DNA from: Adineta steineri
Lineage: Eukaryota; Rotifera; Eurotatoria; Adinetida; Adinetidae
Reading direction: 5' to 3'
Assembly: GCA_905250115.1 (NCBI GenBank)
Contig: CAJNOI010000202.1
Location: forward strand, 1-64,000
Length of the DNA stretch: 64,000 nucleotides
Shown: positions 50,927-62,230 of the stretch, in pieces
How the letters are laid out: each line of letters starts with the position of its first letter
How positions within the stretch are numbered: position 1 is the stretch's first letter
Program-made: the position numbers and the translations under genes
Notes under the pieces: generated by a model
Seen by the model: the letters and a program-made list of their open reading frames with translations, nothing else
Databases searched by the model: none
What the model was told of the DNA's origin: nothing

Positions 50927-53391
50927 ACCGGAGAGAAGGGGAAGAAATAATGGATAACATAGTGAACAACGAAAAAACAATATGAGCATATATGTGTGTA
51001 CTTTAGACTTCTGTTAAAATCTACAAAATAACTAACAATATCAAAGTATATGTATCTATGATATCATGATCTAGTACAGATCATAACATATCCATCAATT
51101 ATATTAAACTGTGTGTTTATGTTTCTTTGTCAAGAATGAATATGAATAAAAACAAAGAAGATAATTGACATACTTATTTGCAAAAGTTCTTCTAATGATA
51201 TTAAAACTAGATTGATCTATTGTCTATTGATAACTTATTAGAAACATATGAAAATGATCGAGAATGATTTTGAATAAGTGAAAAGAAGATAGCATATGAT
51301 TTATTTAGTGACAAGTAGATAATTACTATATAAAGTACGATAGTATTATCTATCTTACATCAAATAACGAAGTACTTAGTAGAAGATATAAATAGTACAG
51401 AACATTATACTATTAAATACTGTTTTAGCGTGAAAGAAATCACGATGACAAAAAATGAGAAATTATTGTATATTGTAAACTATTTATCATAGAATATATA
51501 TGATTTTGTTCTACTAATTCAAATCTCTTGATTCAAACTAGCGTTTGTTTTATTCTATAGTATTAACATATGTTTTTTTTCGAGTTCATACAATACACAT
51601 TTAATATAATAGAACGAAGTGAGATGTTACATTTTTCATCTAATCGACCTTATAATAAGTCATTAATATCTTTATTATCATAAATTAATTGTATTTTTTC
51701 TTCCAAAATAAGCTTATGTAGTGTTGTCATTTTTCACTTTAGATTTACAGAAGTTAAGTTATTCAAAAAATACACTTACTTGAAATGGAAAAGTTATAGA
51801 TAACAGAAAAAAGAAAGGGACCAAACCAATACATTGACATTAGAGAGAGGCATTCTCAGTAACAATCACCCCGTCGGACTGACGACTATTCATAATTAGA
51901 AGGTATTCACTGGTAGAGGTTTTATTGTATGTGTGTATGTATCTGTTTACAATACTCATCTGAAAAGTATATTTTTATGAAGGTCAAAATAAGAAACATT
52001 TGTGTTATTTCTTTCTCGATCTATAGTCATTCTATAAATATCAGTTGTTACCTTGAAAACACAAAAGAAAACAACTGAACAAACAACACAATATTTTATT
52101 GCTGTTTCTTTCATTTTTAACGTTCTCTCGATGCAAATTAGTCGAATTACACATAAACAAGATATAATTATATACTTTTACTAGAAAATATAATAATATC
52201 AATAGATTCTCTTGTATTTCCAACAAAATAGTTCTATTTCAGTATAGAAAATTAATCAGATTACTTTTTTAAAATGTTGAATAAACGATGATTCCATTCT
52301 GTTTACTTTATTTTATTTAAATACTTCATACCAAACTTTTCCTGTTATAACAATTGAAAACAAAGAAATCTATTGTGCACAGTTGATATAACTTTGTTCA
52401 TTCGAATCTTGACAAAAAAACAAGATATTTCTCTTCTTTCCTGCGTTGTTCACGGTTAACATAAAAACATTCGGGCAAACGAACATTGTTTCGTTCTCTT
52501 CAATACTATTCACTGTCGTGAGCGTACAAGAATAAAAAGAAATCGGTAACAAGTCATCCCGTACGTAACCTACATACTTTACGTCTATCGAATGTTACAT
52601 CTGACTCCGATAGATATAACTGTTTGTGTATATCTTTTCACACGATATTCAAGCGTTTTATTTTCATAAGATATAACATATTATTAAGCGGTTTCATGCT
52701 TAAAACTACTTTCATAGGTATAATAGAATTAAAATCTATATTCTTTTGGTTTTGTTTCTTTTTATTTGAAATGGTTGTATAGTTGTATATTATAAATCTA
52801 TATAAAAAAAAAGAAAGTGTAATTCAATAGCTTTCAATAGTATACTAGATACATGTAGGCTATATATATATATGATTGAAACAAATTTCATATATTGAAA
52901 ATAATCGAAAATTTTTCATAGAATAATATTGAATAAACTTATAGTTAAATGCCTGATCAATAAACTGAAATTTAATGGAAAGTAAAAATGATCGGACGAA
53001 TAGGACTGAAACAGTGAGAGTAAACATGAAAAACTTTTTAGTATCATAGACCATTGTTTTAAGTATTTGAATCTTTCGATCAATATAGAGAACGCCATTT
53101 CTTAAGCTGGTGCTACAAATTCTTTTTATCTATCTTATATGATGTTTAAGTATAGAAGAGGCAAAAATAGTAAAATTGAAAGGATAAAAAATAGTTACAA
53201 GGATTTCTTTTCTCTTTCACACCGTCCTGTTTATGCTTATATAACACATATAGCTTCACTGCAGTAACGGCAATTATCTGACGCTGAGTTCAAAAAGACA
53301 TTTTTCTGTTCTGTAGCTTTACGTTACCGATTAGCCTTGTACATAAAAAACGTTTTCTCATCTTATTAGATATAAGAAATACAAAACACGA
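50927..53391. other. Spacer, nothing recognised
   Basis: About 2.5 kb of AT-rich sequence with only short, domain-free open frames. The last few hundred bases are presumably the promoter of the nuclear receptor gene. Confidence 0.5.
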
Positions 53392-55684
53392 ATGTCTGAC
53401 AAGATAAAAAACATGCCTAAGAATTATGTTCATCTTGAAAATAATCAACGGATATCGATCAAACGTTCATCATCAACTCAATCATCCACTGAACTCGATA
53501 AAACAAAATCTGGATCAACTGCCAAACGTTATAAGTTGACTTTAATATGCGATGTTTGTGATGCCGATGCCCATGGTAATTACACAAATCATTCAGTGTA
53601 GTAAAAAAAGTATTTTTCTTTTACGATAAATCTTTTTTAGGTTATAGTTTTGATGCTATAACATGTCAATCATGTAAAGCATTTTTCCGGCGAAATGCCT
53701 TACGACCAGTAATAAAGATTTGATCCGATTTCTTAAAACGAATGTTTTTTTCTATTTATTACTTAGCAAAAGCGGAAATGTCGTCGTAATGATGCTCATT
53801 GTGATGTGGGATTTAATATTAAAAAGCGATGTAAAAGATGTCGTCTTGAGAAATGTATTGAAACAGGTTTGAATAAATAATATTTGATTTATGATAAATC
53901 TAAATATTGTTTGATTTTAGGAATGCGAAAAAAATGGATTCTAACGGATAACGAGTAAGTTTTACGGAAGAAAGAATCCTGTTGAATTTAAATAGTCGCA
54001 AAGATAAATATTGGATAGTTAGGTATTAAGAGCATTTGACAATTGTTCATTATCGATATTTCTTATTCTAATGTAGAATAACACGAATAGAAGTCAGTTT
54101 TTAACATAAAATTTTTCAGAGTTAGAGGAAAGCCTTTTGAAATAGCATAATCAATCCAAAACTTTATTTCAGTCATATCATCTTACCTAGTTCTATGAAT
54201 GGTCACTTATAAGTAAAAAGATTGTCATAGCCTAACATTAACAACATATTAATACAAATTAATCTAATAGTGTAATTATATCTTTGTTATTTTCCTTCCA
54301 TTCTAATATAATTAAATTGAAATAGGTAATAGCTGAATAAATTCTATAAGTACACAAAGCTGATTTCATCTTCATCAGGGGCGTACCGAGGGGAGGTGGT
54401 GGATCGTTACACCTCCTGCCTGCTCTTAGATTTTTCTTTGAAAGAATAAAAATATGATCAAAACCCATTGTACGCCTCCCACTGCTTTGGATACCTCGGC
54501 ACGTCCCCGATCTTGATTTCCTGAATTCGATATACTAGAAAACAAAATAAAAACTGATCCTTCATTTGAAGTAATTAGGGTATAAGTTAAAGATTAATTT
54601 TCGAGAGTGTGCATCTTTCTAAACCTACCATGCTAAACAAATTTCTCGAAAATCATTATTTATCACATAGCTTATCATGAAATGTCAGATTGAGTCATGT
54701 TGAACTAAAATAAAAATAATTTCATATTTTAAATTAAAATTATTATGTCTAGAAGAGAAGAAAAACGTGTTAAAATTGAAGAAAACCGTTGTCTCAAACA
54801 AATTCAAGATAATTATCACTCGTATAAAAATCACGTAAGATTTTATTTATCCATTTCTCAAATTCAATTTTTTTGTTTATATTTGTGTTTAGTTAAAAAT
54901 TGACGATCATCTATCTCTAGATGTATCATCATTATCTAATAAGCAATCATATTTAGATGAATTTGACTGGTTAAGAATTCGAGTTATTCAAGATTATTAT
55001 ACAGAAGCTGTAAAATTAAATGAAATAACTGGTGTATCATCAAATCTTTCAACACAATCAATTAAATCAACATTAGAATTATTTCATATGCCAATTTATA
55101 TAACATCAATGCGTCTTATTAGTTATATAAAACAAGTAGATGAATTTCGACAATTAAAACAAGAAGATCAAGTTTATTTAGTTAAACTAAATTTATTATC
55201 ACTTTGTTTTTTTCATTCAATATTTATTTATGATCCAAGAACAGATCTTTATTATGAACCGAATACAAAAGATTTAGTTTTTTCTGGAAAAGATTGGAGT
55301 AGAACATTAAACAAACAGTTTCATCTTGAAATGAAACAATTACGAAATGATATAATTGATATATTTCAATTAGATGATGTTATTATAAAATTATTTCTTT
55401 TAATTTTTATTTTTTCAAATCAAAACTCATTAAATCAATCATTTGAATGTGTATTAATAAATATTAATGTATTAGATATATTCAAAGCACAAAATATCTT
55501 TATTGATTTAGCATATAAATATTGTCTTGATCGATATGGATTTCAAAAAACATCAATTTTGTTTTCCAAATATATTTATAAAATCATGAAGATACAACAA
55601 TTAGTTGATGAAGTTAAATATACAATAGATAATTATATAGATAGAAGACAATTAACATCATTAATGCAATGTCTTCTTACATGA
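53392..55684 (+). CDS. Nuclear receptor, HR96/DAF-12 (NR1I/J)-like
   Basis: Six exons join in frame: 53392-53575, 53641-53708, 53767-53866, 53921-53954, 54753-54834 and 54893-55684, giving 419 residues. The DNA-binding domain starts at about residue 54 with CDVCDADAHGYSFDAITC, P-box CQSCKAFFRRNA, the second finger with CDVGFNIKKRCKRC, then RLEKCIETGMRKKWILTDNE. CxSCKAFFRRNA and the GM-x-x-x-WIL extension are typical of HR96/DAF-12/VDR-type receptors. A coiled, charged hinge follows, then the ligand-binding domain (about 190-419), which is diverged; its start LFHMPIYITSMRLISYIKQV fits helix 3 and DEFRQLKQEDQVYLVK the signature after it. It acts in the nucleus as a ligand-gated, probably xenobiotic- or sterol-responsive, transcription factor; the ligand is unknown. 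Intron 4 (798 bases) carries a MITE. Confidence 0.92.
54376..54509. mobile_element. 134-base hAT-type MITE in nuclear receptor intron 4
   Basis: The termini are CAGGGGCGTACCGAGG and, in reverse complement, CGGGGACGTGCCGAGG. Flanking 8-base repeats are ATCTTCAT (54368-54375) and ATCTTGAT (54510-54517), one difference. It is more GC-rich than the surrounding intron and has no coding capacity. Confidence 0.78.
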
Positions 55685-56957
55685 TTATTTAGTTTGATGA
55701 CACAATGATGTATTACTGATGTTTATCAATTGTTTTTATTGGATTGTTAATTCGTTGAACAAAGACTAATATTGAAAACATTTACTTCATAAGTGTGTCA
55801 TATTTTATTTTATATCAATGTAAACTGTTAAGAAAACGTATCTTTTTTTGTGTATTTTATTCAACATATTTAAAGTTTGAAAAGAAGAACATTGATTTTA
55901 TTAAAAAAAAATCAAGCTAGTGTGATGTATATATTTTATCTATATGTTGTAATAAAAGATCATGAAAACACAAATGAGAATATATATTTCATATTTAGAT
56001 TATCATTCTAAGAATATATACACCTGAAAAGAAATATTTTTGTAAGAGTGAATATTAATGTAAGTTATTCGTAATCATAATAATCGATATAAATCAGATC
56101 AGACATAGAACAGGTTCGACTTTCAAGAATGAATATAATGTCTATCCACTTGAATGCAGTGCTATGTTTGTTTTCTGACAAGAATATTGATTAAAAAATC
56201 TGGTTGAGATCATTTAGTATGTTTTTAACTAAATTAAAATGTCAATGGATGAGTGTTTTTATCGTCTGATTTTTGTATGATCATTATAATTATGTTTAAC
56301 AGTTTTCATAGGTTTTTCTGTTAAGTAAAACTAATCAGAAGAATATAGAGAAGCGGTGTCGAAAGATACATGACGAATTTTATACTAGAGACTTCACTTA
56401 GTTTTTGATTCTATCATCATTCACTAATGCAGACGCTTATTGTTTTTTTTATAGAAATTGCGTACGACTTTTAATAATTTCATTTCGTATATTTCTATCT
56501 TGATCTGTCTACTATAATTAATTGCTCAAATTTAATCAAAACCTTTCCAATAAGCTACAATTTTTTTGTCTAAATGTTTTTCCTCCCTTTTGAATTATCG
56601 TCTACAGATACATGACGTACTAAATCAAAATAATGTTCTGCCGGAGCAGTTCATTTCTATTAGTATACATATAGTCATCTCAATAGTATAATAATTATCC
56701 GATGAAAAAGTTGGGAACTGGCACGACTCTATAAATGATTAGAAAGTATGACCTTAAGTGAGTTAAATAGTGTAATAAGATGAAGTGGAAGATGAAGACA
56801 ATCGGTGATTTTATTCAGAAATAACACGAGTATATGTATGTGAAATAAATAAAGAGAAGAATTCGTCAGGAAGTTTCTTCTCTTCATTAAGTTCACCAAG
56901 AAAGACTAACAATGGATCGAGATCTAGAAAGGCCATACAGGAATATAAGTAACTGAT
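55685..56957. other. Spacer downstream of the nuclear receptor
   Basis: 3' untranslated region followed by AT-rich spacer. No gene or clear repeat before the hairpin at 56958. Confidence 0.5.
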
Positions 56958-57043
56958 CTTGAGAGTGTGGGTGTGGGTGTGGGTGGATGTGGGGTTTGGG
57001 TGTAAGTGACATTCTTCTTATTACCTACACCCACGCCCTCTAG
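56958..57043. repeat. Telomere-like hairpin, left bracket of the CLOCK bHLH fragment
   Basis: It runs from CTTGAGAGTGTGGGTGTGGG to ACACCCACGCCCTCTAG. Its core (GGATGTGGGGTTTGGGTGTA, then AAGTGACATTCTTCTTATTA) is almost the exact reverse complement of the hairpin at 58024-58097, so the two are inverted copies of the same subfamily. Confidence 0.85.
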
Positions 57044-57279
57044 ATGGTTTTACGCAATGTTACTTTTCGTTTTTCTTTCATGCGATGTTTATATAGTTAT
57101 TCTCTTTTCTCTTTTCAGTTGATACGCGTGTACATTAACAGTTTTACCTGGTAAAAACGTGATCTATTTGACTATGGACAGAAATATAAATAAATTGAAA
57201 CGATTACATTCAAAGGAATTCTTTTCAATTAGAAAAATTTTGAAAATTAATAATTTTTTTGTTATTTAAAAATAATGAT

Positions 57280-57923
57280 ATGAAACCATTAACAAAAAGG
57301 TATTAAAACTAAATAGAATTTTTCTTATTGAAGAATTTATTTTTTATGACTTTTAAGAGAATTTCGAAATGAAAATGAAAAACGTCGTCGTGATTTATCT
57401 ACACAATTAATAGCAAATTTAAAAGATATACTTTTAATTGAAAATACTTCAGATGCAGACGAAGAAAATACAAAGTTTGATAAAACTTCAATTTTACGTC
57501 AAACTGTAACGTTTTTAGAAAAATATCAACAGAGTAAAACATAGTTATACATTAAAATATAAACTGAAGAATAATTTAGATATAAAAAACAAAAAAAAAT
57601 TAGTTGTACCAAATTTTCAAAATTCTACTTTATCTTCAAATTCTATTCTTGGATTTTCTTGGAAACCACCTTGTGATATAATTTCTATTGATGAATGGTT
57701 ACAACTAGCTATTGAAGTATAATTAAATAAAGAAAATTAATTAAATATATATTTTTTTTATTTGTAGTCAATGCATTGCTTTTTTCTTGTTATTAAATTT
57801 GATTTGTATTTTCATACAATAGTTTATGTATCAAAGAATATTCATTCATATTTTGGTTATTTACAAGATGAACTAGTTAATCATGCATTATTGGAATTTA
57901 TTCTTCCATCAAATCATGATTGA
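57280..57923 (+). pseudogene. CLOCK-like bHLH-PAS gene, N-terminal half (bHLH and start of PAS-A)
   Basis: Four exons join in frame: 57280-57299, 57358-57533, 57580-57716 and 57768-57923, giving 162 residues. The bHLH reads RNENEKRRRDLSTQLIANLK, then KFDKTSILRQTVTFLEKYQQ, matching the CLOCK basic region and helix 2 (compare human CLOCK RNKSEKKRRDQF and DKSTVLQKSIDFLRKH). The linker FSWKPPCDIISIDEWLQLAI matches the start of CLOCK PAS-A, and FFLVIKFDLYFHTIVYVSKN its first strands. The frame stops at TGA 57921-57923 in the middle of PAS-A (after EFILPSNHD, where CLOCK has NFIPEGEH). Splice sites are intact, so a short bHLH protein that could act as a dominant-negative partner is possible, but truncation is more likely. 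Confidence 0.78.
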
Positions 57924-58023
57924 TTACTTGTTTATCTTTTGAATTAATGTCAAGGTTTTTCTTTTTTTTCTTTATTCAAAAAAATTTAATATTATTTTTT
58001 AGTCTTACAAATATGTGATATAT

Positions 58024-58097
58024 CTTGAGGGTGTGGGTAATAAGAAGAATATCACTTACAGCCAAACCCCACATCCACCCATACCCACACTCTCAAG
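58024..58097. repeat. Telomere-like hairpin, right bracket of the CLOCK bHLH fragment
   Basis: CTTGAGGGTGTGGGTAATAA opens and CCCATACCCACACTCTCAAG closes it. With flanks it reads TATCTTGAG...CTCAAGATA, a clean terminal inverted repeat. It starts 100 bases after the stop codon of the CLOCK-like fragment. Confidence 0.88.
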
Positions 58098-59412
58098 ATA
58101 TGAGATAGTATATACGAATGTTCAGAACCGATAACACATTTGCTGAAGAACGTACTATGTGTGACTGAATTATTTTCAACATTCTTTCGATGTAATAACG
58201 AGGATACAAATTCATGAACTCTTTTTATATTTTCCTCAGTTCAAAAAAAGTTGATTGAACCTTAAAGCGATGTTCGAATAGTTTTCGAAAGATTTCGTCA
58301 GTAAATTGGAATCAAAACAGTCATTAATTTATACGGTTAGAAAAAGGACGGTTTCAGCTACAAAAAAGTTGTAAAATGTGATTTTTATTTAATCGAAATT
58401 GTAGAACAAGAAAGTCATTTTGTCAATAAATGTTGTTGAAAAACGCTGAATTTGACTATTCCTGCTCGAAGGTGCCAACACAAAAGTAGTCAAAGATGCT
58501 GATGTTTTTATGGTATTTATGATTATGTTTTGAGGATGATTTAAAAAAATTATCTAGATCCGTTCAGTAGAATCTGAGATGTAAATGTTTTGGTGTTGGA
58601 AATGCAATGATACAATAAGAGTCCAATTCACTCACACAGTATAGAAAGGAAACTAAAAGAAAGAATGAAAAAAAGTCTTTTCGAACTTTAGAAAAAATAT
58701 GATACCGACAACAGAATAGATACAGAAACATTATCAAATTGTAACTGAGCTTGCATATATACATTAATGTTAAGCTGGTGACATTGGGCGAATGACGTCC
58801 ATGTTACTTTTATGTGCCATGAGAATAACTGCGTACTTTGTCAAAAGAGATAAATTCTTTAAATAACTGTATATATAATCGAAAAAGCATTGAGTCGCAT
58901 ACTCTATTCTTCTCCTTTTTTTCAAACATCAAGTATAAATAGCAAAAAAGAATTAAATAACGCTAATGGAATTAGTTATCACTTATTCTTTGCTGATATC
59001 TTTACATTCGATAACTCAAAATCCATGTATAGATTACTCGTATATAAATACATTCATAGTGAACAAAGTTATTAAGAAAGACGAATCTTTGGAAATAAGC
59101 TGTTCGTTTTTGTATATCATCTTGCCACAATTATTAAAGAAAGAAAAAACGCACAAGATTAACAGATTATGTACATTCGTTGAATGACAATATTAGAGAT
59201 TGTCAACGGCATTTAATTAAATTGTATTATAGTTATATTGTTACTTATCTACAACTTACACAACCATGATACTTTAGTAAGTTGAATATTAATTATCATT
59301 TTCTGAAACAAAATCGTTTGCAATAAAACTGACATTTATTGTTATCATTTAAAATTCAAAATTCTACACATTTCCTGTTAATTCGTCTTCTTTTTTTTAT
59401 AGTGATTCTTCT
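58098..59412. other. Spacer upstream of the intact receptor
   Basis: No gene was recognised. CTTCTTTTTTTTATAG ending at 59402, 10 bases before the receptor ATG, is a strong splice acceptor and could receive a spliced leader or close a 5'UTR intron. Confidence 0.5.
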
Positions 59413-60561
59413 ATGACAAACTATACGACAGAAACAACGGATACCATTCTCTATTTGAATAGCTTGACGACGATTTTCTCACGTTATGTTGGCATAAGCT
59501 TTTATGGATTCGGACTCGTCGGTGGCCTACTAAACATATATGTGTTTTCACAATCGGCACTTCGTTCAAATCCATGCTGTTTATTCTTGTTAGCTCTCAG
59601 TATTGTTGATCTCTTGTATATTCATAATACTCTTCTCATTCGCGTTCTCCGTGTTGGTTTTCATTGGAATCTCATGGTTATTTTTCCATTCGTATGCCGA
59701 TTGCGATACTATATTGGTTATGTACTCATTACACTCTACGTGACACTTCTTACCGTTGCATCGTGTGAAAGATATGCATCGACACACAAGCGACGCAGTC
59801 ACTGGCATCAATTTAGCAAACCTATGACTGTGTGCTATACTATTCTCAGTTGTACAATCCTTTGCTGTTTAGTATGCTTATTTGTACCTTTTTGCTATAG
59901 CGTTAGCAAGACTTCTGCATGTGTAGTACATAATTCCATATGTACAACACTCAGGGATGTCTACACATTTATAGTAATCGGATTTGTACCACCAGTCTTC
60001 ACCGCAATATTTGCTTGGCTCACATTACGTAATTTACGCATCTTACGTCGCCGATCGCGAATAGGAGCGATGTCCTACAAAATTTATTTACGAATTAAAG
60101 ATGCAAATCAGCAGCTCACATCAATGCTCTTTATGGATGTAGTCGCCATGTTAATTAGTAGCGTACCCTATGCTTCGCTTAAGATCTATCAGTTAAATAC
60201 TCGTCATATAAACAAAACTTTGATGTGGACAGCATGGGAACAGCTAATCTCAGAATCCATTCATCTACTTATTTTTGTCAACTATTTATGCTCAGCATAC
60301 CTGTACTTGGCTACCTCACCAATGTATAGAAAACGTTTAGTATTAAGAAAGAAACTGCCTCACGTACCAATTGTAATAAGTAATGAGTTTATCAACAATA
60401 TCTTCAAGTCACGAAATCGAACAAAAAATGAAAAGACACTTCTCTCAATACCAACTAATATCTCTAAAGTCATCAAACGAAATCAACAACGTCGTCCTAC
60501 CATTATATCGTTGTACATGACATCATATAGCAAGAATTGTTCAACAGCGATTACATCATGA
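59413..60561 (+). CDS. Rhodopsin-like 7TM receptor, intact
   Basis: A single exon gives 382 residues with three N-terminal N-glycosylation sequons in the first 40 residues region (NYT and later sites) and seven hydrophobic helices: TM1 FYGFGLVGGLLNIYVF, TM2 LFLLALSIVDLLYI, TM3 YYIGYVLITLYVTLLTVASC, TM4 MTVCYTILSCTILCC, TM5 IVIGFVPPVFTAIFAW, TM6 LFMDVVAMLISSVPYA and TM7 LLIFVNYLCSAYLYLATSPMY. The Cys before TM3 (FVCRLRY) and CVVHNSIC in loop 2 can form the usual disulfide. DRY is replaced by CERY. TM7 lacks a canonical NPxxY but keeps a similar TSPMYR. This fits the large bdelloid receptor family near the FMRFamide/peptide group; the ligand is unknown. Three broken relatives lie in the window. 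Confidence 0.88.
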   Translation: MTNYTTETTDTILYLNSLTTIFSRYVGISFYGFGLVGGLLNIYVFSQSALRSNPCCLFLLALSIVDLLYIHNTLLIRVLRVGFHWNLMVIFPFVCRLRYYIGYVLITLYVTLLTVASCERYASTHKRRSHWHQFSKPMTVCYTILSCTILCCLVCLFVPFCYSVSKTSACVVHNSICTTLRDVYTFIVIGFVPPVFTAIFAWLTLRNLRILRRRSRIGAMSYKIYLRIKDANQQLTSMLFMDVVAMLISSVPYASLKIYQLNTRHINKTLMWTAWEQLISESIHLLIFVNYLCSAYLYLATSPMYRKRLVLRKKLPHVPIVISNEFINNIFKSRNRTKNEKTLLSIPTNISKVIKRNQQRRPTIISLYMTSYSKNCSTAITS

Positions 60562-61511
60562 TCAGTGTGTTACAAGCCGATACTGTACAGCTTCAAGTGA
60601 AACTATCTTAATCAGAAATTAACGTATGTGGTTATGAGTGTGGGTATGTTTTCTCCTAATCAAAATCAACATCAACATCTACACTTACACTGATTCAATA
60701 ATATAAGGAAAAATTTTAGCAATGGTATTTATAATAAACTGATTGAATTTACGAAAACAAGTTCTACTTAATCAAGATGTATTCCAACGGTTGAAATAAT
60801 ATCAAAAGATTTTTTCCAATAAAGACTTATATTATATTTTTGTAATAATTACAACTTTTATTCAACATGTACATATTTTTATACATCAGAAGCGCACGAG
60901 TAAAAAAATGAATAAAAGAAATATGCAATAGATTAATTAATAATGCACAATCTTGGTAATAAATATATCATAACATTTGGTATATGAATACTCTGTGATA
61001 TTATATCTAGCATGACCAGAAAGTGTCACAATGACAAACAAAAAATGTTATAACTAGAATAATCTTTTATTATTATTCAAGATATTCTGAAAGATTATTC
61101 TTAGAGTGGATATGATATTTGTAATTAGTATATAACTCTCTGCCTTTTATTTATACAGCTTTTTTCTTCCGGTCGACGTAACATTTACATATTCTACAAC
61201 GTAAAATTTGAGAATCTCAAAAATAAATAGAATCATTTTTCATGAAGACATGGTTCCTATGTTAATTGAAATAGTATTAACACCCTGTTTATATTTAAAT
61301 ACATTTATCGATCAAATAAAAAAAGAAATGTTTTTTTTTCTTTTGTCAATAAGTTTATTGAAGAGGTAATGAATAATTTTCAAAAGACAACAACAAAAAT
61401 GCTTAATTACTACTGGACAACATTTAGACATAAAGATAAAATATTTTCTTTATAAATTCAATGTTTATTGTTGTTTTAGAAAAATATTTTGAATTATTAT
61501 TATAATAATAT
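60562..61511. other. Spacer between receptors
   Basis: AT-rich and without a gene. A degenerate hairpin member lies at about 60631-60691 (GAGTGTGGGTATG ... CATCTACACTTACAC). Confidence 0.5.
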
Positions 61512-62199
61512 TTAATTCTGAGTTGGATGTATTTGAGTACCAGGATGATTAGGATGTTTGAGAAGATTTTTTTTAATTTTATTTGTAGCTAAAATAGTTA
61601 ATAAATCAATTAAAATTAAACATATTGCTGTTACAGAACCAACAATAAGATGAGTTAAATAATTTAAATCACCATTAATTAAATCAAATATTACAAATAT
61701 TATTGTTGGAAAACATAATATTACTAACATTGATACACATGTTATAATATGTTTAATAATTGCGGGTGTGGGTGTGGTGAGTGCGGATACTATCATTTTC
61801 ACTCTCACTCACATTTTCACCACACTTTCACTTACACTCTCACTCATGCTCACACCCACACCCTTTATATAAATTATATGATAAAAAAGTTCTTTGATTA
61901 TAATAAATAACTCGAATTAAACGATAAAATGCATTTGAACAATAACTATAATAAATTGAACATTCAAATGTATCATAAAGTAAATCACATATATAACAAA
62001 TATCTATATTTATTAATAAAAATTCATGAATTAAATTTGAACTAATCATTATTATTATTACTGTCAATGATGTTAAAAATGCTGAAAAACATGTATTTAA
62101 TATTAATAATATTGATAGATCATGTGATCTTTGTTCATGAATTATTTCAATAAAAATTAAAAATATACAGACAAATATACTTATACTTAGTAATACCAA
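61512..62199 (-). pseudogene. 7TM receptor interrupted by a telomere-like hairpin
   Basis: The upstream part (62199 down to about 61864; the frame may begin nearer 62230) has TM1 (MVLLSISIFVCIFLIFI), TM2 (FSAFLTSLTVIIIMISS), a TM3-like stretch and AFYRLIRVIYYNQRTFLSYN. The downstream part (61762 to 61512) has two more helices (IITCVSMLVILCFPTIIFVI and GSVTAICLILIDLLTILATN) and a polar tail. Between them sits the hairpin at 61763-61863, and the TM4-TM5 region expected between the halves is missing. This suggests insertion at a deletion rather than simple insertion. Confidence 0.65.
61763..61863. repeat. Telomere-like hairpin inside a receptor gene
   Basis: It opens GCGGGTGTGGGTGTGGTGAG and closes GCTCACACCCACACCC, with an inner C-rich ladder (CTCTCACTCACATTTTCACC). 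It lies exactly between the two receptor halves. Confidence 0.88.
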
Positions 62200-62230
62200 A
62201 GACCAATTAATAATTCCAAATATTAATGAA

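Noticed and set aside
18631-61863. CRISPR array, because of many similar short repeats
   Set aside because: The copies are kilobases apart, self-complementary and of varying length, with no regular spacers, in an animal genome.
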